Source: Allorhizobium sonneratiae (lineage in GTDB: Bacteria > Pseudomonadota > Alphaproteobacteria > Rhizobiales > Rhizobiaceae). From it: 64,000 bases of DNA. Under the pieces are notes generated by a model, which saw nothing but the letters and a program-made list of their open reading frames with translations, was not told where the DNA came from and did no database searches. Each line of letters starts with the position of its first letter. The first letter of the stretch is position 1. The position numbers were made by a program, and so were the translations under genes. The stretch lies in assembly GCF_023700755.1 (NCBI RefSeq), contig NZ_JAMKOJ010000003.1, forward strand, positions 372,001 to 436,000, written 5' to 3'. This document shows, piece by piece, positions 26,663-38,934 of the stretch.

Positions 26663-28744
26663 ATGGCAAAGCTGAAGGTCGACGGTAAGGAAATCGAGGT
26701 TCCGGATCATTTCACATTGCTTCAGGCATGTGAGGAGGCTGGCGCCGAAGTACCGCGCTTTTGTTTCCACGAACGGCTCTCGGTTGCAGGCAACTGCCGC
26801 ATGTGCCTCGTCGAGGTCAAAGGTGGCCCGCCGAAGCCGGCTGCATCCTGCGCCATGGGCGTACGCGATATTCGCGGTGGTCCGAATGGCGAATTGCCTG
26901 AGGTTTTCACCAACACTCCGATGGTGAAAAAGGCGCGCGAAGGCGTCATGGAATTCCTGCTGATCAACCATCCGCTGGATTGCCCGATATGTGACCAGGG
27001 CGGCGAATGCGATCTTCAGGATCAGGCCATGGCCTTCGGTATCGACAGTTCCCGCTATGGCGAGGACAAGCGCGCTGTCGAGGACAAGTATATCGGACCG
27101 CTGGTCAAGACGGTGATGAACCGCTGCATCCACTGCACGCGTTGCGTCCGCTTCACCACGGAAGTGGCCGGCATCGCCGAACTCGGCCTGATCGGTCGCG
27201 GTGAGGATGCCGAAATCACCACCTATCTCGAACAGGCGATGACCTCAGAATTGCAGGGCAATGTGGTGGATTTGTGCCCGGTTGGCGCACTGACCTCGAA
27301 GCCCTTCGCTTTCACTGCCCGTCCGTGGGAACTGAACAAGACCGAATCGATCGATGTGATGGATGCTCTCGGTTCGGCCATCCGTGTCGATACGCGTGGC
27401 CGTGAAGTCATGCGCATCATGCCGCGCGTCAATGACGCGATCAACGAAGAGTGGATTTCCGACAAGAGCCGGTTTATCTGGGATGGTCTGAAGACCCAGC
27501 GTCTGGATCGCCCCTATGTGCGTCGGGATGGCCGCCTTGTCCCTGCCACCTGGCCGGAAGCCTTCAGTGCGATCAAGGCAGCCGTGGCGGCAACGAAGGG
27601 CGACAAGATCGGTGCGATTGCCGGCGATCTCGCCGCCGTCGAGGAAATGTATGCGCTGAAAGAGCTTCTGGTTTCGCTGGGTTCTGCCAATTACGACTGT
27701 CGTCAGGATGGCGTGGCGCTCGATCCTTCTCTTGGCCGCGCAAGCTATCTGTTCAATGCCGGTATCGAGGGCATTGAGGATGCCGATGCGCTGCTGCTGA
27801 TTGGGGCCAATCCGCGCTTTGAGGCCGCTGTTCTCAATGCACGGATCCGCAAGCGTTGGCGCCGTGGCAATTTCCCGATCGGTGTGATCGGTGAAGCTTC
27901 GGACATGCGTTATGATTACAGCTATCTGGGGGCAGGTCCCGAGACACTCAGCGATCTTCTTTCGGGCAACAACAGTTTTGCCGAAAAGCTCAAGGCGGCG
28001 AAGAAGCCGTTGATCGTGATCGGGCAGGGGGCTTTGGCACGGGCCGATGGTGCTGCCGTTCTGGCTCAGGCTGCAGCCTTGTCGGTCGCCATCGGCGCCG
28101 TGAGCGCTGAATGGAATGGGTTTGCGGTGTTGCACACGGCGGCTGCCCGCGTCGGCGGTCTCGATCTGGGCTTTGTTCCGGCAGCGGGTGGCAAAACGGC
28201 TGCCGAGATGCTGACTGCCATGGATGTGCTTTTCCTGCTTGGCGCCGATGAGCTGGACCTGAGCGGCAAGACGGCAAAATGCACAGTTTATATCGGCTCG
28301 CATGGCGATAACGGCGCGCAAAATGCCGATATCATCCTGCCGGCGGCCGCTTATACGGAAAAATCCGGAACATGGGTCAATACCGAAGGTCGGGTACAGA
28401 TGGGCAACCGCGCTGGCTTTGCCCCGGGTGACGCCCGTGAAGACTGGGCTGTGATCCGGGCGCTCTCGGATGTGCTGGGCAAGAAGCTTCCCTTCGATTC
28501 TCTGACCCAGTTGCGACAGAAGCTCTATCAGGCCTATCCGCATTTTGCCGCCATCGACGAGATTGCTGCCGGTGCGCCGGAAGATGTGATCGCACTTGCA
28601 AAAAAAGGCGGGAACATGGCGCAATCCGGGTTTGCGTCTTTGGTCAAAGACTTCTATTTGACAAACCCGATTGCACGCGCTTCGGCTGTCATGGCGGAGT
28701 GCTCGGCATTGGCCCGCAACAATTTCAAGCTTGCGGCAGAGTAA
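26663..28744 (+). CDS. nuoG: NADH-quinone oxidoreductase subunit G
   Basis: The 75-kDa subunit, a molybdopterin-oxidoreductase relative that carries several Fe-S clusters. The 693-residue product has the 2Fe-2S domain ([18 protein letters not shown]), the His-cysteine site [17 protein letters not shown], and 4Fe-4[17 protein letters not shown] with [13 protein letters not shown]. The molybdopterin-like region follows but without cofactor ligands. Its length is typical for alphaproteobacteria, which are shorter than the E. coli form. Confidence 0.98.
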   Translation: MAKLKVDGKEIEVPDHFTLLQACEEAGAEVPRFCFHERLSVAGNCRMCLVEVKGGPPKPAASCAMGVRDIRGGPNGELPEVFTNTPMVKKAREGVMEFLLINHPLDCPICDQGGECDLQDQAMAFGIDSSRYGEDKRAVEDKYIGPLVKTVMNRCIHCTRCVRFTTEVAGIAELGLIGRGEDAEITTYLEQAMTSELQGNVVDLCPVGALTSKPFAFTARPWELNKTESIDVMDALGSAIRVDTRGREVMRIMPRVNDAINEEWISDKSRFIWDGLKTQRLDRPYVRRDGRLVPATWPEAFSAIKAAVAATKGDKIGAIAGDLAAVEEMYALKELLVSLGSANYDCRQDGVALDPSLGRASYLFNAGIEGIEDADALLLIGANPRFEAAVLNARIRKRWRRGNFPIGVIGEASDMRYDYSYLGAGPETLSDLLSGNNSFAEKLKAAKKPLIVIGQGALARADGAAVLAQAAALSVAIGAVSAEWNGFAVLHTAAARVGGLDLGFVPAAGGKTAAEMLTAMDVLFLLGADELDLSGKTAKCTVYIGSHGDNGAQNADIILPAAAYTEKSGTWVNTEGRVQMGNRAGFAPGDAREDWAVIRALSDVLGKKLPFDSLTQLRQKLYQAYPHFAAIDEIAAGAPEDVIALAKKGGNMAQSGFASLVKDFYLTNPIARASAVMAECSALARNNFKLAAE

Positions 28745-28756
28745 GGGCAAGAGATC

Positions 28757-29800
28757 ATGGATTCTTTCTTTTCTAGCTATGTCTGGCCAGGGGCCATCAT
28801 GATCGGACAGTCGCTGCTGCTGCTGGTCTGTCTTCTGCTGTTCATTGCTTATATTCTTCTGGCTGACCGCAAGATCTGGGCTGCCGTTCAGCTGCGCCGC
28901 GGCCCGAACGTCGTCGGCCCTTGGGGTCTCTTCCAGTCCTTCGCCGACCTTCTGAAGTTCGTGTTGAAAGAGCCGATCATTCCTGCTGGCGCCAACAAGG
29001 GGGTCTTCCTTCTGGCGCCGCTGGTTGCCGTGACCCTGGCGCTGGCGACCTGGGCGGTTATCCCGCTCAACAATGGCTGGGTGATCGCCAATATCAATGT
29101 TGGCGTGCTCTATGTCTTTGCCATTTCCTCGCTGGAAGTCTACGGCATCATCATGGGTGGTTGGGCATCGAACTCGAAATACCCCTTCCTTGGCGCGCTT
29201 CGCTCAGCAGCGCAGATGGTTTCCTACGAAGTTTCTATCGGCTTCGTCATTGTCACGGTTCTGCTGTGCGTCGGCTCCTTAAACCTGACGGATATTGTGC
29301 TGTCGCAGAAAAGTGGTCTCGGCACCATGCTCGGCCTGCCATCTTCTTTCCTGGACTGGCACTGGCTGTCGCTCTTCCCAATGTTTGTCGTGTTCTTCAT
29401 CTCGGCACTGGCTGAAACAAACCGTCCGCCCTTCGATCTTCCTGAAGCCGAATCCGAACTTGTCGCCGGTTTCATGGTGGAATATGGCTCGACCCCTTAC
29501 ATGATGTTTATGCTCGGCGAATATGCCGCCATCGTCCTGATGTGCGCGCTGACGACCATTCTGTTTCTTGGCGGCTGGCTTCCGCCGGTTGATATCGCCG
29601 TTCTCAACTGGGTTCCGGGCATCATCTGGTTTGTCATCAAAGCTGCGCTGGTCTTCGGTATGTTCGCCATTACCAAGGCAATCGTTCCACGTTATCGCTA
29701 TGACCAGTTGATGCGTCTGGGCTGGAAAGTGTTCCTGCCGCTGTCGCTTGCCATGGTCGTGATTGTTGCATTCGTACTGAAGCTGACGGGGTGGGCATGA
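28757..29800 (+). CDS. nuoH: NADH-quinone oxidoreductase subunit H
   Basis: The membrane subunit joining the peripheral arm and proton pump at the quinone cavity. The 347-residue product has eight or nine spans with [20 protein letters not shown], the loop [15 protein letters not shown], and [20 protein letters not shown]. It is 12 bases after nuoG. Confidence 0.98.
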   Translation: MDSFFSSYVWPGAIMIGQSLLLLVCLLLFIAYILLADRKIWAAVQLRRGPNVVGPWGLFQSFADLLKFVLKEPIIPAGANKGVFLLAPLVAVTLALATWAVIPLNNGWVIANINVGVLYVFAISSLEVYGIIMGGWASNSKYPFLGALRSAAQMVSYEVSIGFVIVTVLLCVGSLNLTDIVLSQKSGLGTMLGLPSSFLDWHWLSLFPMFVVFFISALAETNRPPFDLPEAESELVAGFMVEYGSTPYMMFMLGEYAAIVLMCALTTILFLGGWLPPVDIAVLNWVPGIIWFVIKAALVFGMFAITKAIVPRYRYDQLMRLGWKVFLPLSLAMVVIVAFVLKLTGWA

Positions 29801-29840
29801 GCACCGCTCCCGCAACCCCCGGCAGATCTGGAGTTTGAAG

Positions 29841-30332
29841 ATGGCAAGTATGTCTCAGGCCGTCCGCTCTCTGTTCCTGAAAGAGTTCGTCAGCGCATTC
29901 TTCCTTTCGATGCGTTACTTTTTCAAACAGAAGGCGACCGTCAATTACCCCTTTGAAAAGGGACCTGTGAGTCCGCGCTTTCGTGGCGAGCATGCTCTGC
30001 GCCGCTATCCGAATGGCGAAGAGCGTTGTATTGCCTGCAAGCTTTGTGAGGCGATCTGTCCCGCGCAGGCGATTACCATTGAGGCAGGTCCCCGCCGCAA
30101 CGATGGCACCCGCCGAACGGTTCGCTATGACATTGATATGGTGAAATGTATCTATTGCGGTTTCTGCCAGGAAGCCTGCCCTGTAGATGCGATTGTCGAG
30201 GGTCCGAACTTCGAGTTTGCCACGGAAACCCGCGAAGAGCTTTATTTTGACAAGGCCAAGCTTCTCGCCAATGGCGACCGCTGGGAACGGGAAATTGCCC
30301 GTAACATTGCGATGGATGCGCCTTATCGCTGA
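29841..30332 (+). CDS. nuoI: NADH-quinone oxidoreductase subunit I
   Basis: A ferredoxin-like subunit with clusters N6a and N6b. The 163-residue product has two CxxCxxCxxxCP motifs: [16 protein letters not shown] and [16 protein letters not shown]. The ATG is nine bases after GGAG; a TTG two codons earlier is less likely. Confidence 0.98.
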   Translation: MASMSQAVRSLFLKEFVSAFFLSMRYFFKQKATVNYPFEKGPVSPRFRGEHALRRYPNGEERCIACKLCEAICPAQAITIEAGPRRNDGTRRTVRYDIDMVKCIYCGFCQEACPVDAIVEGPNFEFATETREELYFDKAKLLANGDRWEREIARNIAMDAPYR

Positions 30333-30347
30333 GTGATGGATTGGATC

Positions 30348-30376
30348 GGGGGCCTGAATGGTCTTTCAATGCCCCC
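30348..30376 (+). other. intercistronic hairpin between nuoI and nuoJ
   Basis: GGGGGC pairs with GCCCCC around a 17-base loop in the 150-base nuoI-nuoJ gap. There is no T tract, so it is more likely an RNA-stability or processing structure than a terminator. No gene is supportable in the gap. Confidence 0.35.
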
Positions 30377-30482
30377 GTTCTGCAATTGAAACGACGTGTT
30401 TGGCTGGTCCGTCGAGGATCTGTCGGACTTCAGGGGAGAGGGCTCTTCGTCGCGCTCCCGAGGAAGATGAAAAGGCACCATC

Positions 30483-31097
30483 ATGGGTCTTCAGGCACTA
30501 TTTTTCTACCTGTTCGCCTTTGTCGCGGTTGCGTCGGCGTTCATGGTCATCTCATCCCGAAACCCGGTCCATTCGGTCTTGTTCCTGATTTTGACATTCG
30601 TCAATGCATCGGGCCTGTTCATGCTGACCGGGGCCGAGTTCCTGGCCATGATCCTGCTCGTGGTTTATGTCGGGGCTGTCGCTGTTCTGTTTCTCTTCGT
30701 CGTGATGATGCTGGATATCGACTTTTCAGAACTGCGTTCGGGTGCATTGAAATACGCGCCGCTTGCAGCGTTGATCGGCGCGGTTGTTGCGGCTGAACTG
30801 GTCTTCGTCATCGGCGGTTCGACGCTTTCGCCCACGGCGAAGCAGGCGATTTCGATGCCGATCCCGGCTTTGAGCCAGCGTCAGAATACCGCGGCGCTCG
30901 GCGACGTTCTCTATACAAATTATGTTTTCTTCTTCCAGATTGCCGGTCTTGTTCTTCTGGTCGCGATGATTGGTGCGATTGTGCTCACCTTGCGCCACCG
31001 CCAGCATATCAAGCGTCAGGTCATCGCCGATCAGGTGGCGCGTGGTCCGGCAACCGCCATCAAGGTTGTCAAGGTCAAGCCCGGTCAGGGTTTGTGA
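30483..31097 (+). CDS. nuoJ: NADH-quinone oxidoreductase subunit J
   Basis: A membrane subunit with five spans. The 204-residue product contains the conserved [20 protein letters not shown] and [27 protein letters not shown] segment (the flexible pi-bulge helix) and a basic C-terminal tail on the cytoplasmic side. Confidence 0.98.
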   Translation: MGLQALFFYLFAFVAVASAFMVISSRNPVHSVLFLILTFVNASGLFMLTGAEFLAMILLVVYVGAVAVLFLFVVMMLDIDFSELRSGALKYAPLAALIGAVVAAELVFVIGGSTLSPTAKQAISMPIPALSQRQNTAALGDVLYTNYVFFFQIAGLVLLVAMIGAIVLTLRHRQHIKRQVIADQVARGPATAIKVVKVKPGQGL

Positions 31098-31128
31098 GAT
31101 TAGGCGCGGGATTTCAAGGATACGTCAT

Positions 31129-31437
31129 ATGGAAATCGGACTTTCCCATTATCTAACCGTCAGCGCCATTCTCTTCATGCTCGGCGTTTTTGGCATCTTT
31201 CTCAATCGCAAGAACATCATCGTCATTCTGATGTCGGTGGAGCTCATCCTGCTTGCGGTAAACCTGAACATGGTGGCGTTTTCGTCCTTCCTGCATGACA
31301 TTGTCGGTCAGGTTTTCGCGCTGTTCATTCTGACCGTTGCTGCAGCAGAAGCTGCCATCGGTCTCGCCATCCTAGTTGTCTTCTACCGCAACCGCGGATC
31401 GATCGCCGTCGAAGACGTGAATATGATGAAGGGCTGA
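31129..31437 (+). CDS. nuoK: NADH-quinone oxidoreductase subunit K
   Basis: A three-span membrane subunit related to MnhC/MrpC antiporter proteins. The 102-residue product (the family's exact size) shows [22 protein letters not shown] with the buried glutamate needed for proton transfer, and [13 protein letters not shown] with the second one. A long upstream extension in the same frame is rejected because it overlaps nuoJ and is foreign to the family. Confidence 0.98.
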   Translation: MEIGLSHYLTVSAILFMLGVFGIFLNRKNIIVILMSVELILLAVNLNMVAFSSFLHDIVGQVFALFILTVAAAEAAIGLAILVVFYRNRGSIAVEDVNMMKG

Positions 31438-31444
31438 TAGGGCT

Positions 31445-33442
31445 ATGTTACTTTACAAGGCAATCGTCTTTCTTCCCCTGCTTGGCGCGATCATTGCCGG
31501 TTTTTTTGGCCGCAAGATCGGAGCCAAAGCCTCGGAATTTCTGACCACAGGTTTCATGATTCTGGCTGCCGCCATGTCATGGTATGTCTTTCTCCAGGTC
31601 GGCTTCGGCGGTCACGCCGAAATGATCAAGGCTCCCGTGCTGCGCTGGGTGCAGGTCGGCGGCATCGATGTTGAATGGGCACTGAGGATCGATACGCTGA
31701 CGGCCGTCATGCTGGTCGTGGTCAATACGGTTTCGACGCTCGTGCATCTTTATTCGATCGGTTACATGCATCATGATCCGCATCGTCCAAGGTTCTTCAG
31801 CTATCTGTCGCTGTTCACGTTTGCGATGCTGATGCTGATTACCTCGGATAACCTTTTGCAGATGTTCTTTGGATGGGAAGGCGTCGGTCTTGCATCCTAT
31901 CTGCTGATCGGTTTCTGGTTCAAGAAGCCTTCGGCCAATGCTGCGGCAATGAAGGCCTTCATCGTCAACCGTGTCGGTGACTTTGGTTTCATCCTTGGTA
32001 TTTCCACGGTTTTCGTCCTGTTTGGCTCGATCAATTTCGACACGATCTTTGCTGCCGCCCAGACCTATCTGCCAAAGGCTGGCGCTGCGGATGCTTCACA
32101 AACCGTCATTACCCTCTTCGGCATGAGCCTTGATAAGGGCCACGCGATTACCGCCGCCTGTCTACTACTGTTCATGGGGGCTATGGGTAAATCGGCGCAG
32201 TTTCTGCTGCACACCTGGTTGCCTGACGCCATGGAGGGCCCGACACCGGTTTCCGCACTTATCCATGCGGCCACCATGGTCACGGCAGGTGTGTTCCTGG
32301 TGGCTCGTATGTCACCTTTGTTCGAACTCTCTCCGGACGCACTGACGGTCGTAACCATTATCGGCTCGATCACAGCCTTTTTTGCCGCAACGGTTGGTCT
32401 TGTGCAGAACGACATCAAGCGTGTCATTGCCTATTCGACCTGCTCGCAGCTCGGCTACATGTTTGCGGCACTAGGGGTCGGAGCATATGGCGCTGCCGTG
32501 TTCCATCTCTTCACCCATGCCTTCTTCAAGGCTCTCCTGTTCCTTAGCGCCGGTTCGGTCATCCATGCCGTTGATGGTGAACAGGATATGCGCCACATGG
32601 GTGGCTTGCGTAAACATATCCCGGTTACTTTCTGGGCCATGACCATCGGCAATCTCGCGCTGACAGGCGTTGGCATTCCAGGTACCAATATCGGCACGGC
32701 CGGCTTCTTCTCCAAGGATGCGATCATCGAATCGACTTATGCCGCGCATACTTCGGTTGGCATGTTCTCCTTCATTCTTCTGGTGGTTGCCGCCCTGTTC
32801 ACCAGCTTCTATTCATGGCGTCTGGCGTTCATGACCTTCTTCAACAAGCCGCGTGCCTCTCATGAAGTGATGCATCATGTGCATGAGAGCCCGCAGGTCA
32901 TGCTGATCCCGCTTTATGTGCTGACGCTTGGCGCTTTGTTTGCCGGTTTCATCTTCCATAACTACTTCTTCGGTGAAGCCTATGGAGAGTTCTGGAAGGG
33001 GGCCTTGTTCACCTCTGCCCATAACGAAATCCTCGAAAACCACGAGCATGTGCCCACCTGGGTTCATCTGAGCCCCTTCATTGCCATGCTGATCGGTCTG
33101 GTGCTGGCCTGGTATATGTATATCAAATCGCCGAAGACACCCGAAAAGCTCGCAAAGAGCCAGTGGGCTCTCTACCAGTTCCTGCTGAACAAGTGGTATT
33201 TCGACGAGCTCTATGACCTGCTCTTCGTGCGCTCAGCCAAGGCCATCGGTCGTTTCCTCTGGAAGAAGGGCGATATTGCCACCATCGATGCTTATGGTCC
33301 GAATGGCGTGGCTGCTTCCGTAGCAGGTCTGACCCAGCGTGTGGTTCGTCTTCAGACCGGCTATCTCTATCACTATGCCTTTGCGATGCTGCTGGGTATC
33401 GCTGCCCTCGTTACCTGGATGATGATTGGGAGTTCCATCTGA
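31445..33442 (+). CDS. nuoL: NADH-quinone oxidoreductase subunit L
   Basis: The distal antiporter-like proton pump with the long lateral helix. The 665-residue product has [16 protein letters not shown], the key glutamate in [38 protein letters not shown], a central lysine/histidine region ([15 protein letters not shown]) and [17 protein letters not shown]. The stop overlaps the nuoM start by one base (TGATG). Confidence 0.98.
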   Translation: MLLYKAIVFLPLLGAIIAGFFGRKIGAKASEFLTTGFMILAAAMSWYVFLQVGFGGHAEMIKAPVLRWVQVGGIDVEWALRIDTLTAVMLVVVNTVSTLVHLYSIGYMHHDPHRPRFFSYLSLFTFAMLMLITSDNLLQMFFGWEGVGLASYLLIGFWFKKPSANAAAMKAFIVNRVGDFGFILGISTVFVLFGSINFDTIFAAAQTYLPKAGAADASQTVITLFGMSLDKGHAITAACLLLFMGAMGKSAQFLLHTWLPDAMEGPTPVSALIHAATMVTAGVFLVARMSPLFELSPDALTVVTIIGSITAFFAATVGLVQNDIKRVIAYSTCSQLGYMFAALGVGAYGAAVFHLFTHAFFKALLFLSAGSVIHAVDGEQDMRHMGGLRKHIPVTFWAMTIGNLALTGVGIPGTNIGTAGFFSKDAIIESTYAAHTSVGMFSFILLVVAALFTSFYSWRLAFMTFFNKPRASHEVMHHVHESPQVMLIPLYVLTLGALFAGFIFHNYFFGEAYGEFWKGALFTSAHNEILENHEHVPTWVHLSPFIAMLIGLVLAWYMYIKSPKTPEKLAKSQWALYQFLLNKWYFDELYDLLFVRSAKAIGRFLWKKGDIATIDAYGPNGVAASVAGLTQRVVRLQTGYLYHYAFAMLLGIAALVTWMMIGSSI

Positions 33443-34953
33443 TGACCGATTGGCCAATTCTTTCAACGGTCACCTTCCTACCACTGGTTGGCGTCGCTCT
33501 GCTGCTTATGGTGCGGGGTGACACAGAGGCTGGACGGCGAAATGTGCTCAACATTTCGCTTCTGACAACGGTTGCTACCTTCGTCGTGTCCCTGTTCGTC
33601 TGGACGGGCTTTGATAATGCCAATCCCGGCTTTCAGATGGTCGAGCAACACGCCTGGCTCGGTAGCGGAATTTCCTATCATCTTGGCGTAGACGGCATCT
33701 CCATGCTGTTTGTCGTTCTCACGGCTTTCCTGATGCCGTTCTGCGTTCTGGCCAGCTGGACCTCGGTGCAAAAACGCATCAAGGAATACATGATCGCTTT
33801 CCTGATCCTGGAAGTGATGATGATCGGCGTCTTCGTGTCGCTCGATATCGTGCTCTTCTATGTTTTCTTCGAAGCGGGCCTGATTCCGATGTTCATCATC
33901 ATCGGTGTCTGGGGCGGTAAGGATCGCGTTTACGCCTCCTACAAGTTCTTCCTTTATACGCTGCTCGGCTCGGTTCTGATGCTGCTGGCTATTATGGCGA
34001 TGTACTGGAATGCGGGTACAACCGACATTCCGGCCCTGTTGCAGCATCACTTCCCGCAAAGCCTGCAGATCGTTCTATGGCTTGCCTTCTTCGCATCCTT
34101 TGCGGTGAAGATGCCGATGTGGCCGGTCCATACCTGGCTGCCGGATGCGCACGTGCAGGCACCAACTGCAGGTTCGGTCATACTGGCTGGGATCATGCTG
34201 AAACTTGGCGGTTACGGTTTCATCCGTTTCTCCCTCGCCATGTTCCCACTGGCTTCGCACTATTTTGCGCCTTTTGTGTTCGCTCTGTCTGTCATTGCCA
34301 TCATCTACACCTCTCTGGTGGCGTTGATGCAGGAAGACATGAAAAAGCTGATTGCCTATTCCTCGGTGGCGCATATGGGCTATGTCACCATGGGTATTTT
34401 TGCGGCTAATCAGCAGGGTCTTCAGGGGGCACTGTTCCAGATGATCAGCCACGGTTTCGTTTCCGGCGCGCTTTTCCTCTGCGTTGGCGTGATCTACGAC
34501 CGGATGCATACCCGCGAAATCGCTGCCTATGGTGGTCTCGTCAACAACATGCCGAAATACGCGCTGGCCTTCATGGTCTTTACCATGGCCAATGTCGGTC
34601 TGCCGGGAACCTCGGGTTTCATCGGGGAATTCCTCACCCTGATCGGTGTTTTCCAGGCCAATAGCTGGGTAGCGCTCTTCGCCGCCACCGGTGTGATCTT
34701 CTCTGCCGCCTATGCATTGTGGCTTTATCGCCGGGTTATTTTCGGTGCATTGGAAAAGGAAAGCCTGAAAGCGCTTCTCGATCTGTCGGTACGTGAGAAA
34801 TTCACACTTTATCCGCTGATTGCACTGACGATCCTGTTCGGGGTCTATCCGGCGCCAATCTTCGATGCGACGACAGCGTCAGTCGATGTTCTTCTTCACA
34901 ATTATACTGCTGCCCTGCACGCCGCTCAAAATGTGGCCATGTTGGTCAACTGA
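33442..34953 (+). CDS. nuoM: NADH-quinone oxidoreductase subunit M
   Basis: The second antiporter-like pump subunit, 503 residues and about 14 spans. Marks are [36 protein letters not shown] with the essential glutamate, [19 protein letters not shown] with the conserved lysine, and [15 protein letters not shown]. It is translationally coupled to nuoL. Confidence 0.98.
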   Translation: MTDWPILSTVTFLPLVGVALLLMVRGDTEAGRRNVLNISLLTTVATFVVSLFVWTGFDNANPGFQMVEQHAWLGSGISYHLGVDGISMLFVVLTAFLMPFCVLASWTSVQKRIKEYMIAFLILEVMMIGVFVSLDIVLFYVFFEAGLIPMFIIIGVWGGKDRVYASYKFFLYTLLGSVLMLLAIMAMYWNAGTTDIPALLQHHFPQSLQIVLWLAFFASFAVKMPMWPVHTWLPDAHVQAPTAGSVILAGIMLKLGGYGFIRFSLAMFPLASHYFAPFVFALSVIAIIYTSLVALMQEDMKKLIAYSSVAHMGYVTMGIFAANQQGLQGALFQMISHGFVSGALFLCVGVIYDRMHTREIAAYGGLVNNMPKYALAFMVFTMANVGLPGTSGFIGEFLTLIGVFQANSWVALFAATGVIFSAAYALWLYRRVIFGALEKESLKALLDLSVREKFTLYPLIALTILFGVYPAPIFDATTASVDVLLHNYTAALHAAQNVAMLVN

Positions 34954-34971
34954 CGAACAGGATGCTTTGAT

Positions 34972-36411
34972 ATGACTGCTGAAATCCTCCTTGCAAGCCT
35001 GCATCTCATTGCACCGGAATTGCTTCTGGCCGTGGGTGCGCTGGTTTTGCTGATGATTGGCGTGTTCACGGGCCGCGCATCTCTGGTCAACGGGCTGGCT
35101 GTAGCCCTGCTGATCGTGGCGGGCGGCTTGCTTGTCACCAATGGAACGGATGGTCAGGCTTTCGGCGGTGCTTATATCGCCGATGGTTTTGGCCGGTTCA
35201 TGAAGGTGTTGGCGCTGATTGGCTCGGTCTTTGCCATGATCATGGCGGCTGGGCAGGCGAAGAAGAACAATCTCGACAAGTTCGAGTTCCCGGTTCTTCT
35301 GGTTTTGGCCACTCTCGGCATCATGCTGATGATTTCGGCCAACAGCCTGATCTCGCTGTATCTGTCGCTCGAACTTCAATCTCTGGCGCTTTATGTCATT
35401 GCCGCTATCAATCGCGACAACGTCAAATCGACCGAGGCAGGCCTGAAATATTTTGTTCTGGGTGCCTTGTCGTCCGGTATGCTGCTCTATGGCATGTCTC
35501 TGGTCTACGGCTTTACTGGCAATGTTGAATTTGACCGTATCGCCAGCGTTCTTGGTTCTGGCAGCATCAATCTGGGTCTCGTTTTTGGCCTGGTGTTTGT
35601 GCTGGCTGGTCTGGCGTTCAAGATTTCCGCCGTTCCATTCCACATGTGGACACCGGATGTCTATGAAGGGGCACCCACGCCCGTGACGGCCTTTCTGGCA
35701 GCTGCTCCCAAAGTCGGTGCCATGGCCATCTTCGTGCGTATCGTGACAGCGGCCTTCCACCCGGTCACTTTTGACTGGCAGCAGGTTGTCGTGTTCATCT
35801 CGATTGCTTCCATGCTTCTGGGGTCCGTTGCGGCCATTGGTCAGCGCAACATCAAGCGTCTTATGGCTTATTCTTCCATCGGTCATATGGGCTATGCACT
35901 TGTTGGTCTGGCCGCTGGTACAAAGACTGGGGTAGAGGGCGTTCTTCTCTACATGCTGATTTATCTCGTGATGAATCTTGGCACATTTGCCTGCATCATG
36001 GCCATGCGCAATGACAAGGACGAAGCGCTGGAATCGATCGACGATCTGGCCGGTCTTTCTCAGACCCGTCCCTTTATGTCGCTTGTTCTGACCGCCTTGA
36101 TGTTCTCGCTGGCCGGTATTCCGCCGCTTGCTGGCTTCTGGGGGAAGTATTTCGTCTTTGTTGCCGCCATCGAGGCGCATCTCAACGCTCTTGCCATCAT
36201 TGGCATGTTGTCTTCGGTTATCGGGGCCTATTACTACCTGCGGGTCGTCAAGGTGATGTGGTTCGATGAAGCGAAGATCGAACTTGCCGGTGCCTCTGGT
36301 GTCTTGCGTTTTGTCTTCGGTCTGTCCGGATTGTTTGTGATTGCTTACAATTTTATTGGCGGTCCGATCGGCAGCGCCGCAAGTGCGGCAGCCCAGACCC
36401 TGTTCCACTGA
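34972..36411 (+). CDS. nuoN: NADH-quinone oxidoreductase subunit N
   Basis: The third antiporter-like pump subunit and the last nuo gene, 479 residues. It has [17 protein letters not shown] with the conserved glutamate, [20 protein letters not shown], and [17 protein letters not shown]. birA begins one base after its stop codon, so the transcript probably continues. Confidence 0.98.
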   Translation: MTAEILLASLHLIAPELLLAVGALVLLMIGVFTGRASLVNGLAVALLIVAGGLLVTNGTDGQAFGGAYIADGFGRFMKVLALIGSVFAMIMAAGQAKKNNLDKFEFPVLLVLATLGIMLMISANSLISLYLSLELQSLALYVIAAINRDNVKSTEAGLKYFVLGALSSGMLLYGMSLVYGFTGNVEFDRIASVLGSGSINLGLVFGLVFVLAGLAFKISAVPFHMWTPDVYEGAPTPVTAFLAAAPKVGAMAIFVRIVTAAFHPVTFDWQQVVVFISIASMLLGSVAAIGQRNIKRLMAYSSIGHMGYALVGLAAGTKTGVEGVLLYMLIYLVMNLGTFACIMAMRNDKDEALESIDDLAGLSQTRPFMSLVLTALMFSLAGIPPLAGFWGKYFVFVAAIEAHLNALAIIGMLSSVIGAYYYLRVVKVMWFDEAKIELAGASGVLRFVFGLSGLFVIAYNFIGGPIGSAASAAAQTLFH

Positions 36412-36412
36412 G

Positions 36413-37195
36413 ATGGGGTTGCTGACATCACGGAAGGCGGTTGACGCCTTCCGCCATGAAGCTTTGTCTGAGGTCGATTCGACCAATCAACGCTGTTTAT
36501 TGCGCGCTCGAGACGGTGATCCCGGTCATTTGTGGATTACGGCGACACGTCAGACTGGTGGAAGAGGGCGGCGCGGTCGTGCCTGGGCGTCGGAACCGGG
36601 TAATCTTTACGCTTCACTGCTGTTATTGGACCCCGCGCCGGTTTCGGATGTGGGGTCTCTTCCTTTGGCGGCGGCACTTGCTGTTCGTGACGCTGTGGCC
36701 GCTGTCTTGCCCCCAGGTGGCCCTTCTCTGGAAATCAAATGGCCGAACGATGTTCTGATCGGGCGAGCGAAAACCTCCGGTATTCTGGTGGAGGCTGAGA
36801 GGCTCGCTGACGGACGTCAGGCTGTCGTCCTCGGTATCGGGATTAACATTGCCGACAAACCGGTAGGAACACCCTATAGGACCGCTTGTTTGTCAGAGCA
36901 TGGATGCGCATTGGGGCCGCAAGAGGTGTTTGCGCATCTGTTTCGCACCATGGCTGACGTTTTGGCGGAATGGGATGCGGGGCGCGGTATTGCCCGTGTG
37001 GTTGCACGATGGCGTGACCATGCCTGTGGTATTGGAGAAATGATCAAGGTAAATTTTCCCGACAAATCGATTTCCGGCATTTTTTCCGGTATCGATGAGC
37101 AGGGTTACTTATTGCTCGACAGAGGCTCGTTGGGCGTCATGGCTGTTGCGGCCGGTGATGTGTTTTTCGAGCCGGATGGGCCAAGGATAGAATGA
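36413..37195 (+). CDS. birA: biotin--[acetyl-CoA-carboxylase] ligase
   Basis: The enzyme attaches biotin to carboxylase carrier domains via biotinyl-AMP. The 260-residue product begins directly with the catalytic domain: EVDSTNQRCL, the nucleotide loop GGRGRRGRAW, and the lysine motif EIKWPNDVLIG. The C-terminal SH3-like domain follows. The N-terminal DNA-binding domain of E. coli BirA is missing, so this is the non-regulatory class. Its stop overlaps the rnj start by four bases (ATGA). Confidence 0.96.
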   Translation: MGLLTSRKAVDAFRHEALSEVDSTNQRCLLRARDGDPGHLWITATRQTGGRGRRGRAWASEPGNLYASLLLLDPAPVSDVGSLPLAAALAVRDAVAAVLPPGGPSLEIKWPNDVLIGRAKTSGILVEAERLADGRQAVVLGIGINIADKPVGTPYRTACLSEHGCALGPQEVFAHLFRTMADVLAEWDAGRGIARVVARWRDHACGIGEMIKVNFPDKSISGIFSGIDEQGYLLLDRGSLGVMAVAAGDVFFEPDGPRIE

Positions 37196-38859
37196 CAAAA
37201 CAGGACGAATTTGTGTTTCTGCCGCTCGGCGGCGTCGGTGAAATCGGGATGAATCTGGCGCTTTACGGTTACGGGCCGGCCAAGCGTCGCGAATGGATCA
37301 TGGTGGATTGTGGTGTGACCTTTCCGGGACCGGATCTGCCCGGCGTCGATCTGGTTTTACCAGATATTCGCTATGTGATTGCCGAAAAGAAAAATCTCAA
37401 AGGGATTTTCATCACCCATGCCCATGAAGATCATTATGGCGGGTTGAACGATCTCTGGCCGGGACTGAACGTGCCGGTCTATGCATCCGCCTTTACCGCA
37501 GGCATGCTGGAAGCCAAGCGGGATTATGAAGGCAGTCGTGCCAATATTCCGATCACATCCTTCAAGCCGGGCGACAAGGTTTATGCCGGACCCTTCGTCG
37601 TCGAGGCTGTCGGTGTCAATCACTCGATCCCGGAACCGATGTCTCTGGTCATTCGCACACCGCTGGGCACGGCGATCCATACCGGTGACTGGAAGATCGA
37701 CATGGAACCCTCTCTCGGTCCGCTGACCGATGAGGCAAGGTTCCGGGCGCTGGGAGAGGAAGGTGTGCTGGCGCTGATGTGCGATAGCACCAATTCCATG
37801 CGCGATGGTGTTTCTCCTTCGGAAATCTCCGTGTCGGAAGGGCTGAAGCAGATTATCGAGTCGGCGGAAGGTCGGGTGGCCATCACCACTTTCTCCTCCA
37901 ATGTCGGGCGTATCCGCTCGATTGCCCAAGCCGCAGAGGCGGCAGGTCGCGATGTTCTGCTGCTTGGCAGTTCATTGAAACGGGTCGTGGCTGTTGCCGA
38001 TGATATCGGTCTGATGCAGGGCCTTAAGCCCTTTGTTGCCGAGGACGAATATGGCTATATCCCGCGCGACCGGATTGTGGTGATCCTGACCGGAAGCCAG
38101 GGCGAGGCGAGGGCGGCGCTGGCCAAGCTGTCACGCGATGAAATGCGTCATGTGGCGCTGACGCAAGGGGATACGGTTGTGTTTTCCTCGCGCACCATTC
38201 CCGGCAACGAAAAAGCCATCAACGACATCAAGAACGGCCTGATCGAACAGGGTGTCAGGATCGTGACCGATAGTGAGGCGCTGGTGCATGTCTCTGGTCA
38301 TCCACGCCGCCATGAACTGCTGAAGATGTATGAATGGACGCGCCCGAAGATTCTGGTTCCGGTCCATGGTGAGGCGGCCCATCTGACAGCTCAGCGAGAA
38401 CTGGCGCTGCAGGCCGGGATTGCCGAAGTGCCGCGGCTTCGCAATGGCGAGGTGCTGCGGCTTGCGCCCGGCCCGGCAGAGGTGATTGATGAAGCACCGC
38501 ATGGCCGGATTTTCAAGGATGGCAAGCTGCTGGGCGATTTCGATGAAATGGGCATCGGTGAGCGGCGCAAGCTGGCCTTTGTCGGTCATGTTTCGGTGAG
38601 TGTGCTGCTTGATGAGCGTTACGACTTCCGCGAAGATCCGGAGATCGTGGCAAAGGGGCTTCCTGCTGAAGACGCCGAAGGCGATGCGATGGAGGATATC
38701 CTCTATGACGCGGTGTTGAGCGCTGTTGAAAGCATTCCGCGCGCAAGGCGCAAGGATCTTTCTGGTCTGAAGGAAAGCATTCGCCGCGCCGTGCGCTCAA
38801 CAGCCAATGAATGCTGGGGCAAAAAACCTGTGGTGACGGTTTTCGTTCACAAGGTATAA
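37192..38859 (+). CDS. rnj: ribonuclease J
   Basis: A metallo-beta-lactamase/beta-CASP nuclease with 5'-to-3' exo- and endonuclease activity, used in alphaproteobacteria for rRNA and mRNA maturation. The 555-residue product has the zinc motif THAHEDHYGG near residue 72, NHSIPEPMSL, HTGDWKID, the CASP motifs CDSTNSM and TGSQGE, and a final metal site HVSGHPRRHEL. The ATG overlaps the birA stop, so translation is likely coupled. Confidence 0.96.
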   Translation: MTKQDEFVFLPLGGVGEIGMNLALYGYGPAKRREWIMVDCGVTFPGPDLPGVDLVLPDIRYVIAEKKNLKGIFITHAHEDHYGGLNDLWPGLNVPVYASAFTAGMLEAKRDYEGSRANIPITSFKPGDKVYAGPFVVEAVGVNHSIPEPMSLVIRTPLGTAIHTGDWKIDMEPSLGPLTDEARFRALGEEGVLALMCDSTNSMRDGVSPSEISVSEGLKQIIESAEGRVAITTFSSNVGRIRSIAQAAEAAGRDVLLLGSSLKRVVAVADDIGLMQGLKPFVAEDEYGYIPRDRIVVILTGSQGEARAALAKLSRDEMRHVALTQGDTVVFSSRTIPGNEKAINDIKNGLIEQGVRIVTDSEALVHVSGHPRRHELLKMYEWTRPKILVPVHGEAAHLTAQRELALQAGIAEVPRLRNGEVLRLAPGPAEVIDEAPHGRIFKDGKLLGDFDEMGIGERRKLAFVGHVSVSVLLDERYDFREDPEIVAKGLPAEDAEGDAMEDILYDAVLSAVESIPRARRKDLSGLKESIRRAVRSTANECWGKKPVVTVFVHKV

Positions 38860-38873
38860 GCTTATCATGATGG

Positions 38874-38903
38874 AGGCTGCCGCGTTCTTTGACACGGCAG
38901 CCT
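38874..38903 (+). terminator. hairpin after rnj, possible terminator or attenuator
   Basis: A perfect nine-base stem AGGCTGCCG/CGGCAGCCT with a 12-base loop lies 14 bases past the rnj stop. It lacks a T tract, so partial termination or RNA processing is as likely as full stop. Confidence 0.4.
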
Positions 38904-38934
38904 GACAACGGGTGCTGAAACAGGGAGGTTTTCA

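Noticed and set aside
26487..26675. 62-codon frame in the spacer before nuoG
   Set aside because: It overlaps the nuoG start out of frame, lacks a ribosome site and has random-looking composition.
30358..30588. 76-codon frame between nuoI and nuoJ
   Set aside because: More than half overlaps nuoJ in another frame, and the arginine/serine-rich product is typical of a shadow frame.
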